DNA of 64,000 nt from Marimicrobium sp913061115 (lineage in GTDB: Bacteria; Pseudomonadota; Gammaproteobacteria; Pseudomonadales; Halieaceae), in NCBI RefSeq assembly GCF_047729875.1, contig NZ_CP159826.1, positions 1,302,001-1,366,000 on the forward strand, in the 5' to 3' direction. Within the stretch, counting starts at the first letter, position 1; each line of letters begins with the position of its first letter. The position numbers were made by a program, and so were the translations under genes. Below are positions 25,825 to 34,466 of the stretch, one piece after another. The notes under the pieces are model-generated. The model worked only from the letters and a program-made list of their open reading frames with translations, made no database searches and was not told where the DNA came from.

Positions 25825-27006
25825 ATGAAACTAACAGCACCACAGCGCGGCGTACTCGCCTCATTCGCATTCTTGCTTATTTCGATGCTATCGGCTCAGG
25901 CTTTGGCTTTAATCATTGCGCCTGGCCCCCAGACGCTCGATGTTGGGGGCCTGAGTTATAGCGACATTAATGCGACTGACGTCGAGGTAACGGGTCGCGC
26001 ATCGCGCAACACTGCCACGGATATAGTGATTCCTTCCACTGTATCTGATGGCACAACGACCTACAGCGTTACGACCATTGGGGATGATGCTTTCTACGGC
26101 AACGCCCTCACCAGCGTGACCATTGGGAACAGCGTTACGACCATTGGGGAATCTGCTTTCTACGGCAACGCCCTCACCAGTGTGATTATTCCAGACAGCG
26201 TTACGACCATTGGGGATTATGCTTTCCAAGTCAACGCCCTCACCAGCGTGGTTATTCCAGACAGCGTTACGACCATTGGGGATGGTGCTTTCTACGGCAA
26301 CACCCTCACCAGCGTGACCATTGGGAACAGCGTTACGACCATTGAGAGTCAGGCTTTCAAAAACAACGCCCTCACCAGCGTGGTTATTCCAGACAGCGTA
26401 ACGAGCATTGGGCAAAATGTTTTTAACAACAACGCCCTCACCAGCGCGCACTTTGGAGGCAACTTTGGTGACTTTCAACTCAACATGTTCGATGTCAATC
26501 CCACCCTAACGACGATCACCTACTGTGAAGGGATAACGAGTTGGCCGCAGGACTTTAGCAATGGCTCGACCACGATCACAGCGACGTCGATAGTTTGCTC
26601 GCCACCGGACGCCCCGACCATAGACTCGATAACGCCAGGCGCCGGTCAGCTTACCGTCGCCTTTACCCCGGGGATTGACAATGGCTCGCCAGCTTCCCGC
26701 TACACAGCCTCCTGCCTCCGTGTGGTGGGTTCGGGGCGGATTCGGGTAGACGTAGTTGGCCCCACGTCACCTATTACAGTCCCCTCGCTTTACAATGACG
26801 ACACGTATGAGTGTTTTGTAACAGCGACGAACATTATAGGAACGAGTCCCGCATCTGCAACGAGTGAACCATTCGTTGTCGGGGGCCCAGTCACCGGCAC
26901 ACCGCCGTCTAGCGCAACGCCTGTCCCAACCAGCGCACTGTGGCTGTTGGGCATCATGGCAGGACTGCTGTCGCTGGTGGGCATTAGGAAACTGCGTAAA
27001 GCCTGA
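25825..27006 (+). CDS. Exported BspA-type leucine-rich repeat protein with VPT-CTERM tail
   Basis: I take the ATG at 25825 (MKLTAPQRGVLASFAF) because it starts just before a signal peptide (FAFLLISMLSAQALA); the frame is open to 25744 and earlier ATG codons at 25783 are possible. The mature protein has a short lead-in, six BspA-type repeats of 22 residues (SVTTIGxxAFYGNALTSVxI, residues about 80-215), one fibronectin-like module (residues about 265-355) and the tail PVPTSALWLLGIMAG with basic end. BspA repeats are found in secreted adhesins. The fibronectin module, tail and terminator are near-copies of those of the preceding gene, while the N-terminal domains are unrelated. Confidence 0.8.
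   Translation: MKLTAPQRGVLASFAFLLISMLSAQALALIIAPGPQTLDVGGLSYSDINATDVEVTGRASRNTATDIVIPSTVSDGTTTYSVTTIGDDAFYGNALTSVTIGNSVTTIGESAFYGNALTSVIIPDSVTTIGDYAFQVNALTSVVIPDSVTTIGDGAFYGNTLTSVTIGNSVTTIESQAFKNNALTSVVIPDSVTSIGQNVFNNNALTSAHFGGNFGDFQLNMFDVNPTLTTITYCEGITSWPQDFSNGSTTITATSIVCSPPDAPTIDSITPGAGQLTVAFTPGIDNGSPASRYTASCLRVVGSGRIRVDVVGPTSPITVPSLYNDDTYECFVTATNIIGTSPASATSEPFVVGGPVTGTPPSSATPVPTSALWLLGIMAGLLSLVGIRKLRKA
26065..26460. repeat. Six tandem 66-base leucine-rich repeats
   Basis: Six in-frame units of 66 bases begin near AGCGTTACGACCATTGGGG at 26065, 26131 and every 66 bases to about 26460. The first five are close copies; the last is diverged. They encode the 22-residue BspA repeats. Confidence 0.85.
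26607..26883. repeat. Duplicated fibronectin-module block A, copy 2
   Basis: Matches 24902-25181 with scattered substitutions, including all of the TASCLRVVGSGR segment. It indicates duplication or gene conversion between the two neighbouring genes. Confidence 0.8.
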
Positions 27007-27108
27007 ATATCTCTGACCACCTAAGCCCGCCTAGTGCGGGTTTTTTGTTGCCTGGGGATTAGTCCGTAGTGGGGCGGTAAGCCTCGTGCGTGCGCAGGTT
27101 TCGAGGCG
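26911..27108. repeat. Duplicated block B (sorting tail, stop, terminator, hairpin), copy 2
   Basis: Matches 25567-25766, again including the inverted repeat GCCTCG...CGAGGC (27081-27107) beyond the terminator. The conserved non-coding part suggests that the duplicated unit ran past the gene end. Confidence 0.85.
27026..27046 (+). terminator. Rho-independent terminator after the BspA-repeat protein
   Basis: CCCGC (27026-27030), loop CTAGT and GCGGG (27036-27040) are followed by six T residues. The stem is the same as in the upstream copy and resembles that of cspA. Confidence 0.8.
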
Positions 27109-27333
27109 CCCCATGCGTACAGCCCATTACAGATTATCGTGTGCGGTGTATGATGTCGCACATGCCGGCGGTGGACAGCAACCAGGGAACCGCTACTGTC
27201 GCGCAATTGACAAAGATGTACCAAAAGATGTCACAAAAGACATAATAATACTGTTTATATAGTCTTACGCTGATGATCGATTGTCAGGCCTGATTGGCCG
27301 AACTTAACCAACACCTAAAGAGGGATAGTTTAC
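27109..27333. promoter_or_regulatory. Upstream region of the SDR gene with short direct repeats
   Basis: Three imperfect copies of CAAAAGATGTCA-like sequence begin at 27211, 27222 and 27234, about 11-12 bases apart, one helical turn. They lie about 90-120 bases before the ATG at 27334 and may bind a regulator. No convincing -35/-10 pair is visible. Confidence 0.3.
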
Positions 27334-28158
27334 ATGCAGGATTTGGAAGGCAAAGTAGCCGTTGTCACAGGAGCGGGCTCAGGTATTGGCGAGGGAATCG
27401 CGCGTGCTGCCGCGGCATCCGGCATGAAGGTTGTGGTCGCCGATATAGACTTGGCAAAGGCTCAGGCTGTTGCCTCAAGCTTGGGTGAACAGGCAATGGC
27501 CTGTAGGGTTGACGTCTCCAGCCTGACGTCGGTAGAGGCCATGCGTGATGCAGCACTGGAACGCTTCGGGAGTGTTCATTTACTGTGCAACAATGCAGGG
27601 GTGTGGATCGGAGCTATGATGCACGATGCGGATATCAAGGATTGGCAATATCTGATCAACGTGAACCTGTACGGTGTTATTCATGGTGTAAAGGCATTTT
27701 TGCCGTTATTGGTGGAGCAGGGCGAGGGACACATTGTCAACACAGCGTCCATGGGCGGGCTGATCTCGGGTCCGCCAGAAGGGCTTTATACGACCACCAA
27801 GTTTGCGGTAGTGGGACTCTCCGAGGCACTGGTGATGGAAGTGGCTGATAAAGGTGTGGGTGTCTCCGTTCTGTGTCCTGGCCTAGTCAATACTAACCTA
27901 ATTACTCAGTCCTTTGCCGTGCGCCCTGATGAACTGGATTCTGGTATTGATCACCAGCAGCCGGCGCCAGATGTCGCCAACGGGATATCGCCACTGGTGG
28001 TCGGTGAGCAGGTAATGGATGCAGTGCGTGACGGCAGTTTCTATGTCATCACCCACGACGAATATCGCGATATTATCGCCATGCGTCACGATGGTATTCT
28101 TGATGCACTGGATGCTCATGCCAAACGCTATGGCTCCACGTCAGGCAGGGTGCTGTGA
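27334..28158 (+). CDS. Classical SDR family oxidoreductase
   Basis: This 274-residue Rossmann protein has the TGAGSGIG cofactor motif at residues 12-19, NNAGVW near residue 89, the Ser in NTASMGG and the active-site pair Tyr-x3-Lys in LYTTTKFA. It should oxidise or reduce an alcohol/ketone with NAD(P). The Asp in VVADID after the second strand favours NAD(H). A GAGGGA ribosome binding site precedes the ATG. Its substrate is not known. It converges on the thioredoxin-fold gene with a 29-base gap. Confidence 0.9.
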   Translation: MQDLEGKVAVVTGAGSGIGEGIARAAAASGMKVVVADIDLAKAQAVASSLGEQAMACRVDVSSLTSVEAMRDAALERFGSVHLLCNNAGVWIGAMMHDADIKDWQYLINVNLYGVIHGVKAFLPLLVEQGEGHIVNTASMGGLISGPPEGLYTTTKFAVVGLSEALVMEVADKGVGVSVLCPGLVNTNLITQSFAVRPDELDSGIDHQQPAPDVANGISPLVVGEQVMDAVRDGSFYVITHDEYRDIIAMRHDGILDALDAHAKRYGSTSGRVL

Positions 28159-28187
28159 TTCCTTCCACGCGCATTTAGGTGGTGTCT

Positions 28188-28838
28188 TTATTTGATCAGG
28201 GGTGGGTCTAGGCCGAGTGCGGTTTTTGCAAATGCCAGGGCAGCCGCAGCGTCTACGCGCAAACTATAGGCTTCCAGGAATAGCTTGCCGACAACCTTGC
28301 CCTGGGGGTCAATCACAATCATTCCCGGGTGCGGGATGCCGTACTGAAATTCACCTGGGCTGTAATTTTTGTTCAGAATGCCCAGTGTCTTGAAGCTTAG
28401 CGCATTGACATCTGACACAACGGGAATGGTGATACCAAACTTCTCGATAAACGCCTGTTGCAACACTGGATCGTCATAGGTGATAGCGACCATGCCGATG
28501 CCAGCCGCGTCAAATCCGGCCTTATTTTCTTGTAATTGAATTATCTGGCGCATGCAATAGGGGCACCAGTCGAAGGAACGACTAGCGATAACTGCCGTGC
28601 CATTGACCCCTTTGAACTCATCAATCAACGTTATACTGCGATCCTGGTAGGTCGCCTGTAACCCAGGGAAATGCGAGTGTATTGCAGGACCTGGGTCGAA
28701 GTCGTCGTTGTCCACTGCGACAAACATACCCTGTGTGATGAGCGCAAAAATCCTCTGCTTTATCGGTTCTCGATAGAGGTAACCTACCGCCAGTGAGAGT
28801 AGGATTAAGACGAATACAACTTTAAATATATTCTTCAT
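28188..28838 (-). CDS. Membrane-anchored thioredoxin-fold protein (AhpC/TSA type, CPYC)
   Basis: I use the ATG at 28838 (MKNIFKVVFVLILL), giving 216 residues; the frame extends to 28901 with less likely starts. An N-terminal membrane helix (residues 4-21) anchors a thioredoxin-fold domain with Cys92-Pro-Tyr-Cys95 (SFDWCPYCMRQ) at the end of the first core strand and a cis-Pro segment GIPHPGMIVID. This is the peroxiredoxin-like/redoxin family (AhpC/TSA). The active site should face the periplasm. A disulfide exchange or peroxide-reducing role is possible; which one cannot be read from the sequence. Confidence 0.85.
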   Translation of the reverse strand: MKNIFKVVFVLILLSLAVGYLYREPIKQRIFALITQGMFVAVDNDDFDPGPAIHSHFPGLQATYQDRSITLIDEFKGVNGTAVIASRSFDWCPYCMRQIIQLQENKAGFDAAGIGMVAITYDDPVLQQAFIEKFGITIPVVSDVNALSFKTLGILNKNYSPGEFQYGIPHPGMIVIDPQGKVVGKLFLEAYSLRVDAAAALAFAKTALGLDPPLIK

Positions 28839-29105
28839 ATTGAGTCGATGCTCTCGTCGCCAGATCATTTTGGCTGCATTCCCAGATGCTTTTACCGACA
28901 CTTTAGTCGTGCCAACTGTATCCTTTTATGCTGATAGATATTCTAGATTTGTCCCTGCAAATCTCCAAGAGCAATGCTATCAGAATGTGTATACATTGGC
29001 TTTGACCCGAAAAGGGTGGTCGCTGCAGACATTATGGCCGCTCGTTTTTTGCTATCGGACTTCAATATTGGTATATAATATTATTACATACTGAAGGGTA
29101 TCTTA

Positions 29106-29996
29106 ATGGACACTAACACGAACGCTGTTGAAAGCGGGGCATCGCAGGCAGGTGATGTTCAAGTCTGCCCGATTTGCGCAGCGGCGGGTGCAAAGGCGAT
29201 GTATACGCTCCCACGCTTTGAGCTTTTGGTATGCCCGCATTGTACTCATCTATTTTCCGATTTAAAAGTGACCCCCGAGGCGTATGATGCAGATTATTTC
29301 CTCGAGAGTAATAGCGATCATTGGGACAACCCGGAGGACGTCTTATTCGATAAACTTGATGGTCTAATCCAAACCTATTTGCCCCGTCAGAGAGCAGGGT
29401 TACGCACTCTGGATGTGGGCACTGCGACAGGTTATCTTCCGCGTCATTTTGGGAGTCTGGGGTATGAGAGTTGGGGCGTCGATATTAGCGAGGCTGCTGT
29501 GCGTCACGGCACAGAGACACTGGGCATTCCTCGGCTTGAAGCTGCGAATATTGAGACTTTTATTCCAGATGAGCCTTTCCCGGTAGTGACCAACATCTAT
29601 GTGATTGAGCACATTGCTGACCCGATACCGTTCCTGGAGGGGATTCGCAGAAGCGTGTCTGATGACGGAGTTTTTATTTGCATGACCGTTGATTCAGATT
29701 CTTTGATCTTTAAAGTGTCAAAGTTTCTCTATCGAGTCAGCGGAGGACGTAGCTTCGGTGCGTTGGAGCGTATCTGCGAAGTTCATCATCTCAACCATTT
29801 CAATCGACGGAGCCTGGAGTACGCACTGGACCGCGCTGGATTTGAGGTAATTTATCGCTTCAGCCAAAATCTTCCTCTGCGCACATTGACATTGCGACCT
29901 TTGCAGAGACTAGCCGTAGCGGTGTTATATGGGCTATCGCCTCTTTTTGACTCATGGTTTTTGCAAGGTGTTGTCTGTCGTCCAAAACCTGATTAG
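29106..29996 (+). CDS. Class I SAM-dependent methyltransferase with zinc-ribbon N-terminus
   Basis: The 296-residue protein opens with a zinc ribbon made by Cys21, Cys24, Cys43 and Cys46 (CPICAAAG and CPHCTH), followed by LFSDLKVTPEAYDADYF. The methyltransferase motif I is LDVGTATGYLP near residue 99. A C-terminal half with HHLNHFNRRSLEYALDRAGFEV follows the methyltransf_23 pattern. Enzymes of this layout often modify sugars or small lipids in cell-envelope or antibiotic clusters. A GAAGGG ribosome binding site lies before the ATG. The gene stands alone; a weak terminator-like hairpin follows. Confidence 0.85.
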   Translation: MDTNTNAVESGASQAGDVQVCPICAAAGAKAMYTLPRFELLVCPHCTHLFSDLKVTPEAYDADYFLESNSDHWDNPEDVLFDKLDGLIQTYLPRQRAGLRTLDVGTATGYLPRHFGSLGYESWGVDISEAAVRHGTETLGIPRLEAANIETFIPDEPFPVVTNIYVIEHIADPIPFLEGIRRSVSDDGVFICMTVDSDSLIFKVSKFLYRVSGGRSFGALERICEVHHLNHFNRRSLEYALDRAGFEVIYRFSQNLPLRTLTLRPLQRLAVAVLYGLSPLFDSWFLQGVVCRPKPD

Positions 29997-30634
29997 TCGT
30001 GAGGCTTTAACGCCTGCGCCTCGGCGGGGTTTTGGAAATGGTTGGCCCCGTCTTGCCACCGCATATCTGTAGACCTTTGTTAGCCCATATATGTCTGATG
30101 AAATCAGTATTAGCAGCATAAGACCTAACAGGACCATAGAAAAATAGCCCCCCTCAATCGCCCAGTCTCTTTTCCTTCGGTTGCATGGCGCGATCTAACG
30201 AAGATTTACCCACATCGAGGTATCCTTGTAGAAGACGGGCAAATACTCATCACTAAAAGCATCAAGGGGTGTAAATTTGACGTTAGTACAAATAGGATTA
30301 ACTTTAGAATGAATCCTTCTAACCGCTCTTGCTCACCCTTTGGTAATATAGTGCTTCACCTGAGAGATGAAGACAAATAAGGACTCTGCCAGCGGGGGGG
30401 TGCCCGAGCGGAGCAGTCTGATGTTCTCGGTTAGGGATTAGGCTTGGTTTGTGTGCAAGCCTGTTGAGAAACCCGCGGATGAGAGGCCCTCTGGTAAAAG
30501 AAGCCGCGAAGCGAGGCAACAACACAATACCCGTACACGAGACGAGCCAATAAAAATAATGTTTAAATATATAACATCTTGTTTATTAAAAATAATATCT
30601 ATTATATAAGTGTACAAAATCATGGAATGCATAG
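29997..30634. other. Gene-poor 638-base region, AT-rich at its end
   Basis: No supported gene. At 30001-30040 a GC-rich hairpin (CGCC...GGCG followed by GGGGTTTT) could end the methyltransferase transcript. A seven-base stem AGGCTTG (30440-30446) / CAAGCCT (30456-30462) with a nine-base loop and a G7 run near 30395-30402 stand out. The final 80 bases are very AT-rich and probably hold the promoter of the permease gene. Confidence 0.4.
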
Positions 30635-32359
30635 ATGTTTGACCAGCTACTTATCTCCGGTTTATTTGGAGGTCTATTCTTCGGACTTATCTTCACTAAG
30701 TGGCCTGCGGAGCGGGTTTTTGTCTGTGCTATGTTGGCGGCTTATTTTGCAGGACTGGTGGATACGAGTGAAGTGTTGGACAAAGCTACGAATACCGGCG
30801 TTGTCACGCTGATTTTGTTGTTACTGGTGTCTATCGGTCTTGAAAAGCTGTCTTGGCTAAGCCGTCTTTCCAATAAGTTGATCGTTCGTAGTTATAGCGC
30901 TAGTTTGTTGCGGATAGGTATTGCGACGGCGTTTTTTTCCGCCTTCGTCAATAATACTGCTGTCGTCGCTTCGCTGGCACATACGGTTCGTAATAATCGG
31001 CTCCACCCGGCATCCAAACTTTTGATTCCGCTCTCCTATGCCGCCATCCTCGGCGGCACGATGACCTTGATTGGCACCTCAACCAACTTAATTGTAAGCA
31101 GTTTTCTGGAGGATGTTACTGGAACCGGCCTGGCATTTTTCGATTTTCTTATAGTGGGAGCAAGTGCAACAGTGGTTGGACTGCTTGTTCTTTTGTTGAG
31201 CGCACGGCTGTTGCCCGTCGGCGGCTCCGAGATTATGGATATTAATGAGTATGTCATTGAGGTAGAAGTCGACAGCGGTTCGTCTTTGATAGGTAAGAGT
31301 ATCCTCGCGAATAAACTGCGTGAGCTGGAGGATTTCTTTTTAGTGGAGATTGTTCGCGGCAACTACCTGATTTCACCGGTGGCACCACAAGAGCATATTG
31401 AGGCGGGTGACAAACTGATTTTCTCGGGCGATATCAAGCAGGTGCAGGTATTCGAGGCCTTCGACGGTTTGCGTCTGTTTGCGGTGGAGGAGGGCCTGCT
31501 GAGCCAGAATATGAAGGAAGTGATCGTCATGCCGAACGCCAGCATTGAGGGCAGAACGGTTAAGGAAAGCGCATTCAGGTCGATGTTTGACGCCGCGGTG
31601 GTCGGTATGCGCCGAGGCGGAAAGCGTCTGTCGGGCAAGCTGGGTAACATCACGATTCAGGCGGGTGACAGCATGATGCTGGCGGTAGGCCCTGACTTTA
31701 ATGAACGCAAAAATCTCGACAAGAACTTTGCCATTATCAATGATTCGGTCGGTGAAGTGCAGACGACAGATACCCAGAATTACGCGATTACTGGCATGCT
31801 GTTGGTAGTCATTACCTTAGCCACCTTGGATATGGTGCCTCTGATCAAAGGCATGGCCTTCCTGCTAGTCTTTATGCTCGCGATAGGTGTTGTCACTGGA
31901 TCAGAGCTTAGGAGGCGCTTCCCGTTCGAGTTGTGGTTAATTATTGCGTCTGCGCTTACGCTATCACAAGCAATGACTAATTCGGGTTTGGTAGCGGTCA
32001 TTTCAGGCATGCTACAGAACAACCTGTCCATTCTAGGGCCCTACGGTGCGCTTATAGGTGTTTATCTGGGGGCATGGTTACTGACAGAGGCGATGACAAA
32101 CAACGCGGCGGCCGCATTGAGTTTTCCAATTGCTTTTGGCCTGGCAGAGAGTTTTGGAGTGAGCTATATGCCCTTTGTGATGGTCGTCGCCTACGGTGCC
32201 AGTGCGAGCTTCCTTACACCTTTCGGATATACCACTAACCTCATGGTACAAAACCTGGGGGGCTATGAGTTTCGAGACTATTTCAGAACAGGTTTGCCGG
32301 TCTCACTGGCCTATTCTGCCGTGGTGATTTTTCTGGTCCCAAAGGTGTTTCCGTTTTGA
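30635..32359 (+). CDS. SLC13-type permease with two TrkA-C domains
   Basis: This 574-residue membrane protein has the divalent anion:sodium symporter architecture. Helices run from residue 5 to about 190 with the signature SFVNNTAVVA (FSAFVNNTAVVASLAHTVR) and LIGTSTNLIVSSFLED. Two cytoplasmic RCK_C (TrkA-C) domains at about 200-370 (for example GKSILANKLRELEDFF) are inserted, and a second helix block ends with TEAMTNNAAAALSFPIA. Such proteins take up sulfate, dicarboxylates or similar anions with sodium. No ribosome binding site stands out before the ATG. It converges on an SDR gene 40 bases further. Confidence 0.88.
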   Translation: MFDQLLISGLFGGLFFGLIFTKWPAERVFVCAMLAAYFAGLVDTSEVLDKATNTGVVTLILLLLVSIGLEKLSWLSRLSNKLIVRSYSASLLRIGIATAFFSAFVNNTAVVASLAHTVRNNRLHPASKLLIPLSYAAILGGTMTLIGTSTNLIVSSFLEDVTGTGLAFFDFLIVGASATVVGLLVLLLSARLLPVGGSEIMDINEYVIEVEVDSGSSLIGKSILANKLRELEDFFLVEIVRGNYLISPVAPQEHIEAGDKLIFSGDIKQVQVFEAFDGLRLFAVEEGLLSQNMKEVIVMPNASIEGRTVKESAFRSMFDAAVVGMRRGGKRLSGKLGNITIQAGDSMMLAVGPDFNERKNLDKNFAIINDSVGEVQTTDTQNYAITGMLLVVITLATLDMVPLIKGMAFLLVFMLAIGVVTGSELRRRFPFELWLIIASALTLSQAMTNSGLVAVISGMLQNNLSILGPYGALIGVYLGAWLLTEAMTNNAAAALSFPIAFGLAESFGVSYMPFVMVVAYGASASFLTPFGYTTNLMVQNLGGYEFRDYFRTGLPVSLAYSAVVIFLVPKVFPF

Positions 32360-32399
32360 TTTGCGCTATTTAATAGGCGTGATCTACTCCCCGTCCAAA

Positions 32400-33149
32400 T
32401 CAGTTCATCCCGCTCGTAAACCCGCCATCCACGGGTAGAGTTTGGCCCGTAATCCATGCGGCGGCAGGGGAGGTGAGGAATAGCACTGCCGCGGCAATGT
32501 CTTCAGGCTCACCGGTGCGTTTAAGGCCTTGCCTTTTGAGGGTCTCGTCTACCATGTCCGGCATATTATCCAGTACAGGAGTGGTCAGGTTGGACCGGGT
32601 AAGGCCTGCGGCAACAGCGTTAGCGCGAATGCCTAATTGTCCCCAGCTCATCCCCAAGGTTTTTATCAGCTGCACAAGACCAGCCTTGGCAGGGCCATAC
32701 CCCGGCGTCCACTCAAAACCGAAATAGGACGTCATGGAGGCGATACCCACTACGCTTGCGCCACCTGGAAACGGACTGGCGCTGAGTAATTCCTTGCAGG
32801 CCGAGCTAAGGTGAAACACACTGGATAGATTAACCACAATAGATTGATCGAACGCATCAGCCTCCCATTCGTTGCCCTGAGACCCCCCTGCGTTATTGAC
32901 CAGCACATCGAGTTGAGTGAGTGAGCCTGCCAATGCATAGAGCGCAGCACTATCAGCCACATCTAACTGTTTGTAGGTCATATTGCTGAGGTCAGCGTCG
33001 TAATCACTGGCCCCACCTTTGCGCCCAGTGATAATGACGTCTCCTCCCGCGTCGCGATAGCCTTGGGCACAGGCAAGACCGATGCCACTGGTGCCGCCGG
33101 TAACGAGCACGGTGGCATCAGTATAATTGTAGGTAACCCCCTTAAACAT
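32400..33149 (-). CDS. Classical SDR family oxidoreductase
   Basis: A 249-residue SDR with TGGTSGIG at residues 17-24, NNAGGSQGN, the catalytic Ser in VGIASMTS and YGPAKAG carrying Tyr-x3-Lys. The C-terminus VDGGFTSGMN is typical of FabG-like enzymes. AGAGGT serves as ribosome binding site. It is divergent from the LLM oxidoreductase at 33310, so the two may share regulation. The substrate is unknown; the abundance of SDRs here suggests cyclic alcohols of terpenoid or steroid origin. Confidence 0.9.
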   Translation of the reverse strand: MFKGVTYNYTDATVLVTGGTSGIGLACAQGYRDAGGDVIITGRKGGASDYDADLSNMTYKQLDVADSAALYALAGSLTQLDVLVNNAGGSQGNEWEADAFDQSIVVNLSSVFHLSSACKELLSASPFPGGASVVGIASMTSYFGFEWTPGYGPAKAGLVQLIKTLGMSWGQLGIRANAVAAGLTRSNLTTPVLDNMPDMVDETLKRQGLKRTGEPEDIAAAVLFLTSPAAAWITGQTLPVDGGFTSGMN

Positions 33150-33309
33150 ATTGACCTCTCGTTGTCGGGTTGATGCTCAGTTATACCGACAATAACAATA
33201 TGGCCTTATACGGGCTGATGCAAGCTAACCTCTGGTAAGCTGCGGCTTGAAATTAGAAAGTTTGATGGGCCGTTGGCTATATTCGCTGTAACAGGGAGAG
33301 ACCATACAC

Positions 33310-34410
33310 ATGAGTCAAGAATTTCCAGAATTGGGCATCTACACTTTGCCCGGGCGCATTAACGACCCCCGCAGGACTTTGGAGGAAGTACCTCTCGCAG
33401 AGACCTTGGGTATAGGTTCGATATGGCCTGCAGAGCGCTATGATTTTAAGAATGTTGAGGTTTTGTGTGGTGCGGCGGCAGCAATCACGTTAGAGATTAA
33501 AATAGCCACAGGCCTAATGAATTACCCCACACATCATCCTATGGAGCTGTGCTCTTTTGGGGCGACCATGAGCCATTTGTCAGATAACCGTTTTGCAATG
33601 GGTTTTGCCCGAGGTTTTGATGCGCTCTATGATATTTTTGGTACTCGCCGAGCGAGTTTGCAGGGCTTGAGGGAAACCCCAGAATTGCTGCGGTGTTTAT
33701 GGAGCGGCGGAACATTTTCGGGCGAGAACTCACTGGGTAAGTTCCCGTATTTGTATATGAGTGAGCCGCCTGAGCACACACCTCCTCTGTTGCTCGGGGC
33801 GGTGGGCCCCAAGACACTGGCATTGGCCGGGCGTCATTATGACGGCGTATTATTACACCCGTTCCTGACCGATAGAGGGATCGCAGAGGCGGCGGATATT
33901 GTGCGTAATGCGGCAGTGGAGGCTGGCCGTGCACGCGATGCCTGCAAAATCTGGGCAACGTTGGTGGTTGCTGCAGACCAGAGTGAGGAGGAAACATTGG
34001 CCATCGGTCCCGCACGGCTGCTGACTTATGTTCATATGGCTGATTATGGTGAGCTGCTGTGCAAGGTCAATGGGTGGGACCCAACGGTGCTGACCGATGT
34101 CAGAAACCACCCGTTGTTTGAGGGCGGAAAATCGGCCGATCAAGATTTTACCCGTTACGAAACAGCCGAGGTGACCTCACTGTTTCCAAAGCACTGGATG
34201 GTGGACTCTGCAGCGTTAGGCAGTGCTGAGTACTGTGCAAACCGCATCAACGACCAATTTGATGCCGGTGCCGACGGTGTGCTCTTTCACGGGAGTCTGC
34301 CGCGGCAGGTAGAGGGCTTGCTCGGTGCCTACCGAGCGGTCAGGCGAGCGGACTATTTTGACCGCAATGATCCGTGGTTTTCTCCGTCCCCGCCAGGAAC
34401 AGGCCTGTAG
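33310..34410 (+). CDS. LLM-class (TIGR03857-like) flavin/F420 oxidoreductase
   Basis: The 366-residue TIM-barrel protein begins ELGIYTLPGRINDPR and carries GIGSIWPAERYDFKNVEV, GLMNYPTHHPMELCSFGAT and FAMGFARGFDALYDIFG. The C-terminal part has AEYCANRINDQFDAGADGV. This matches luciferase-like monooxygenases of the TIGR03857 group, annotated as F420-dependent and known mainly from actinobacteria. GGGAGAG precedes the ATG. It is divergent from an SDR and convergent with another. Whether the organism makes F420 cannot be judged from the window; FMN is the alternative cofactor. Confidence 0.88.
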   Translation: MSQEFPELGIYTLPGRINDPRRTLEEVPLAETLGIGSIWPAERYDFKNVEVLCGAAAAITLEIKIATGLMNYPTHHPMELCSFGATMSHLSDNRFAMGFARGFDALYDIFGTRRASLQGLRETPELLRCLWSGGTFSGENSLGKFPYLYMSEPPEHTPPLLLGAVGPKTLALAGRHYDGVLLHPFLTDRGIAEAADIVRNAAVEAGRARDACKIWATLVVAADQSEEETLAIGPARLLTYVHMADYGELLCKVNGWDPTVLTDVRNHPLFEGGKSADQDFTRYETAEVTSLFPKHWMVDSAALGSAEYCANRINDQFDAGADGVLFHGSLPRQVEGLLGAYRAVRRADYFDRNDPWFSPSPPGTGL

Positions 34411-34466
34411 ATCAGACCCGATTTTTTTCCAAGTTGCCTAGCAGCTCCAGCTCTATACCTTTTTGT

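Noticed and set aside
25909..26478. 189-codon reverse frame with repeated VEGVAVES-like units
   Set aside because: It is the antisense image of the leucine-rich repeat array; repetition keeps the frame open.
30395..30470. tRNA-like string (TGCCCGAGCGG followed by a stem)
   Set aside because: It resembles the D-arm of a serine tRNA, but no acceptor stem, anticodon arm or T-arm (GGTTCGA) can be placed around it.
33539..34015. 158-codon reverse frame inside the LLM oxidoreductase
   Set aside because: Proline-rich antisense shadow of a well-supported gene.
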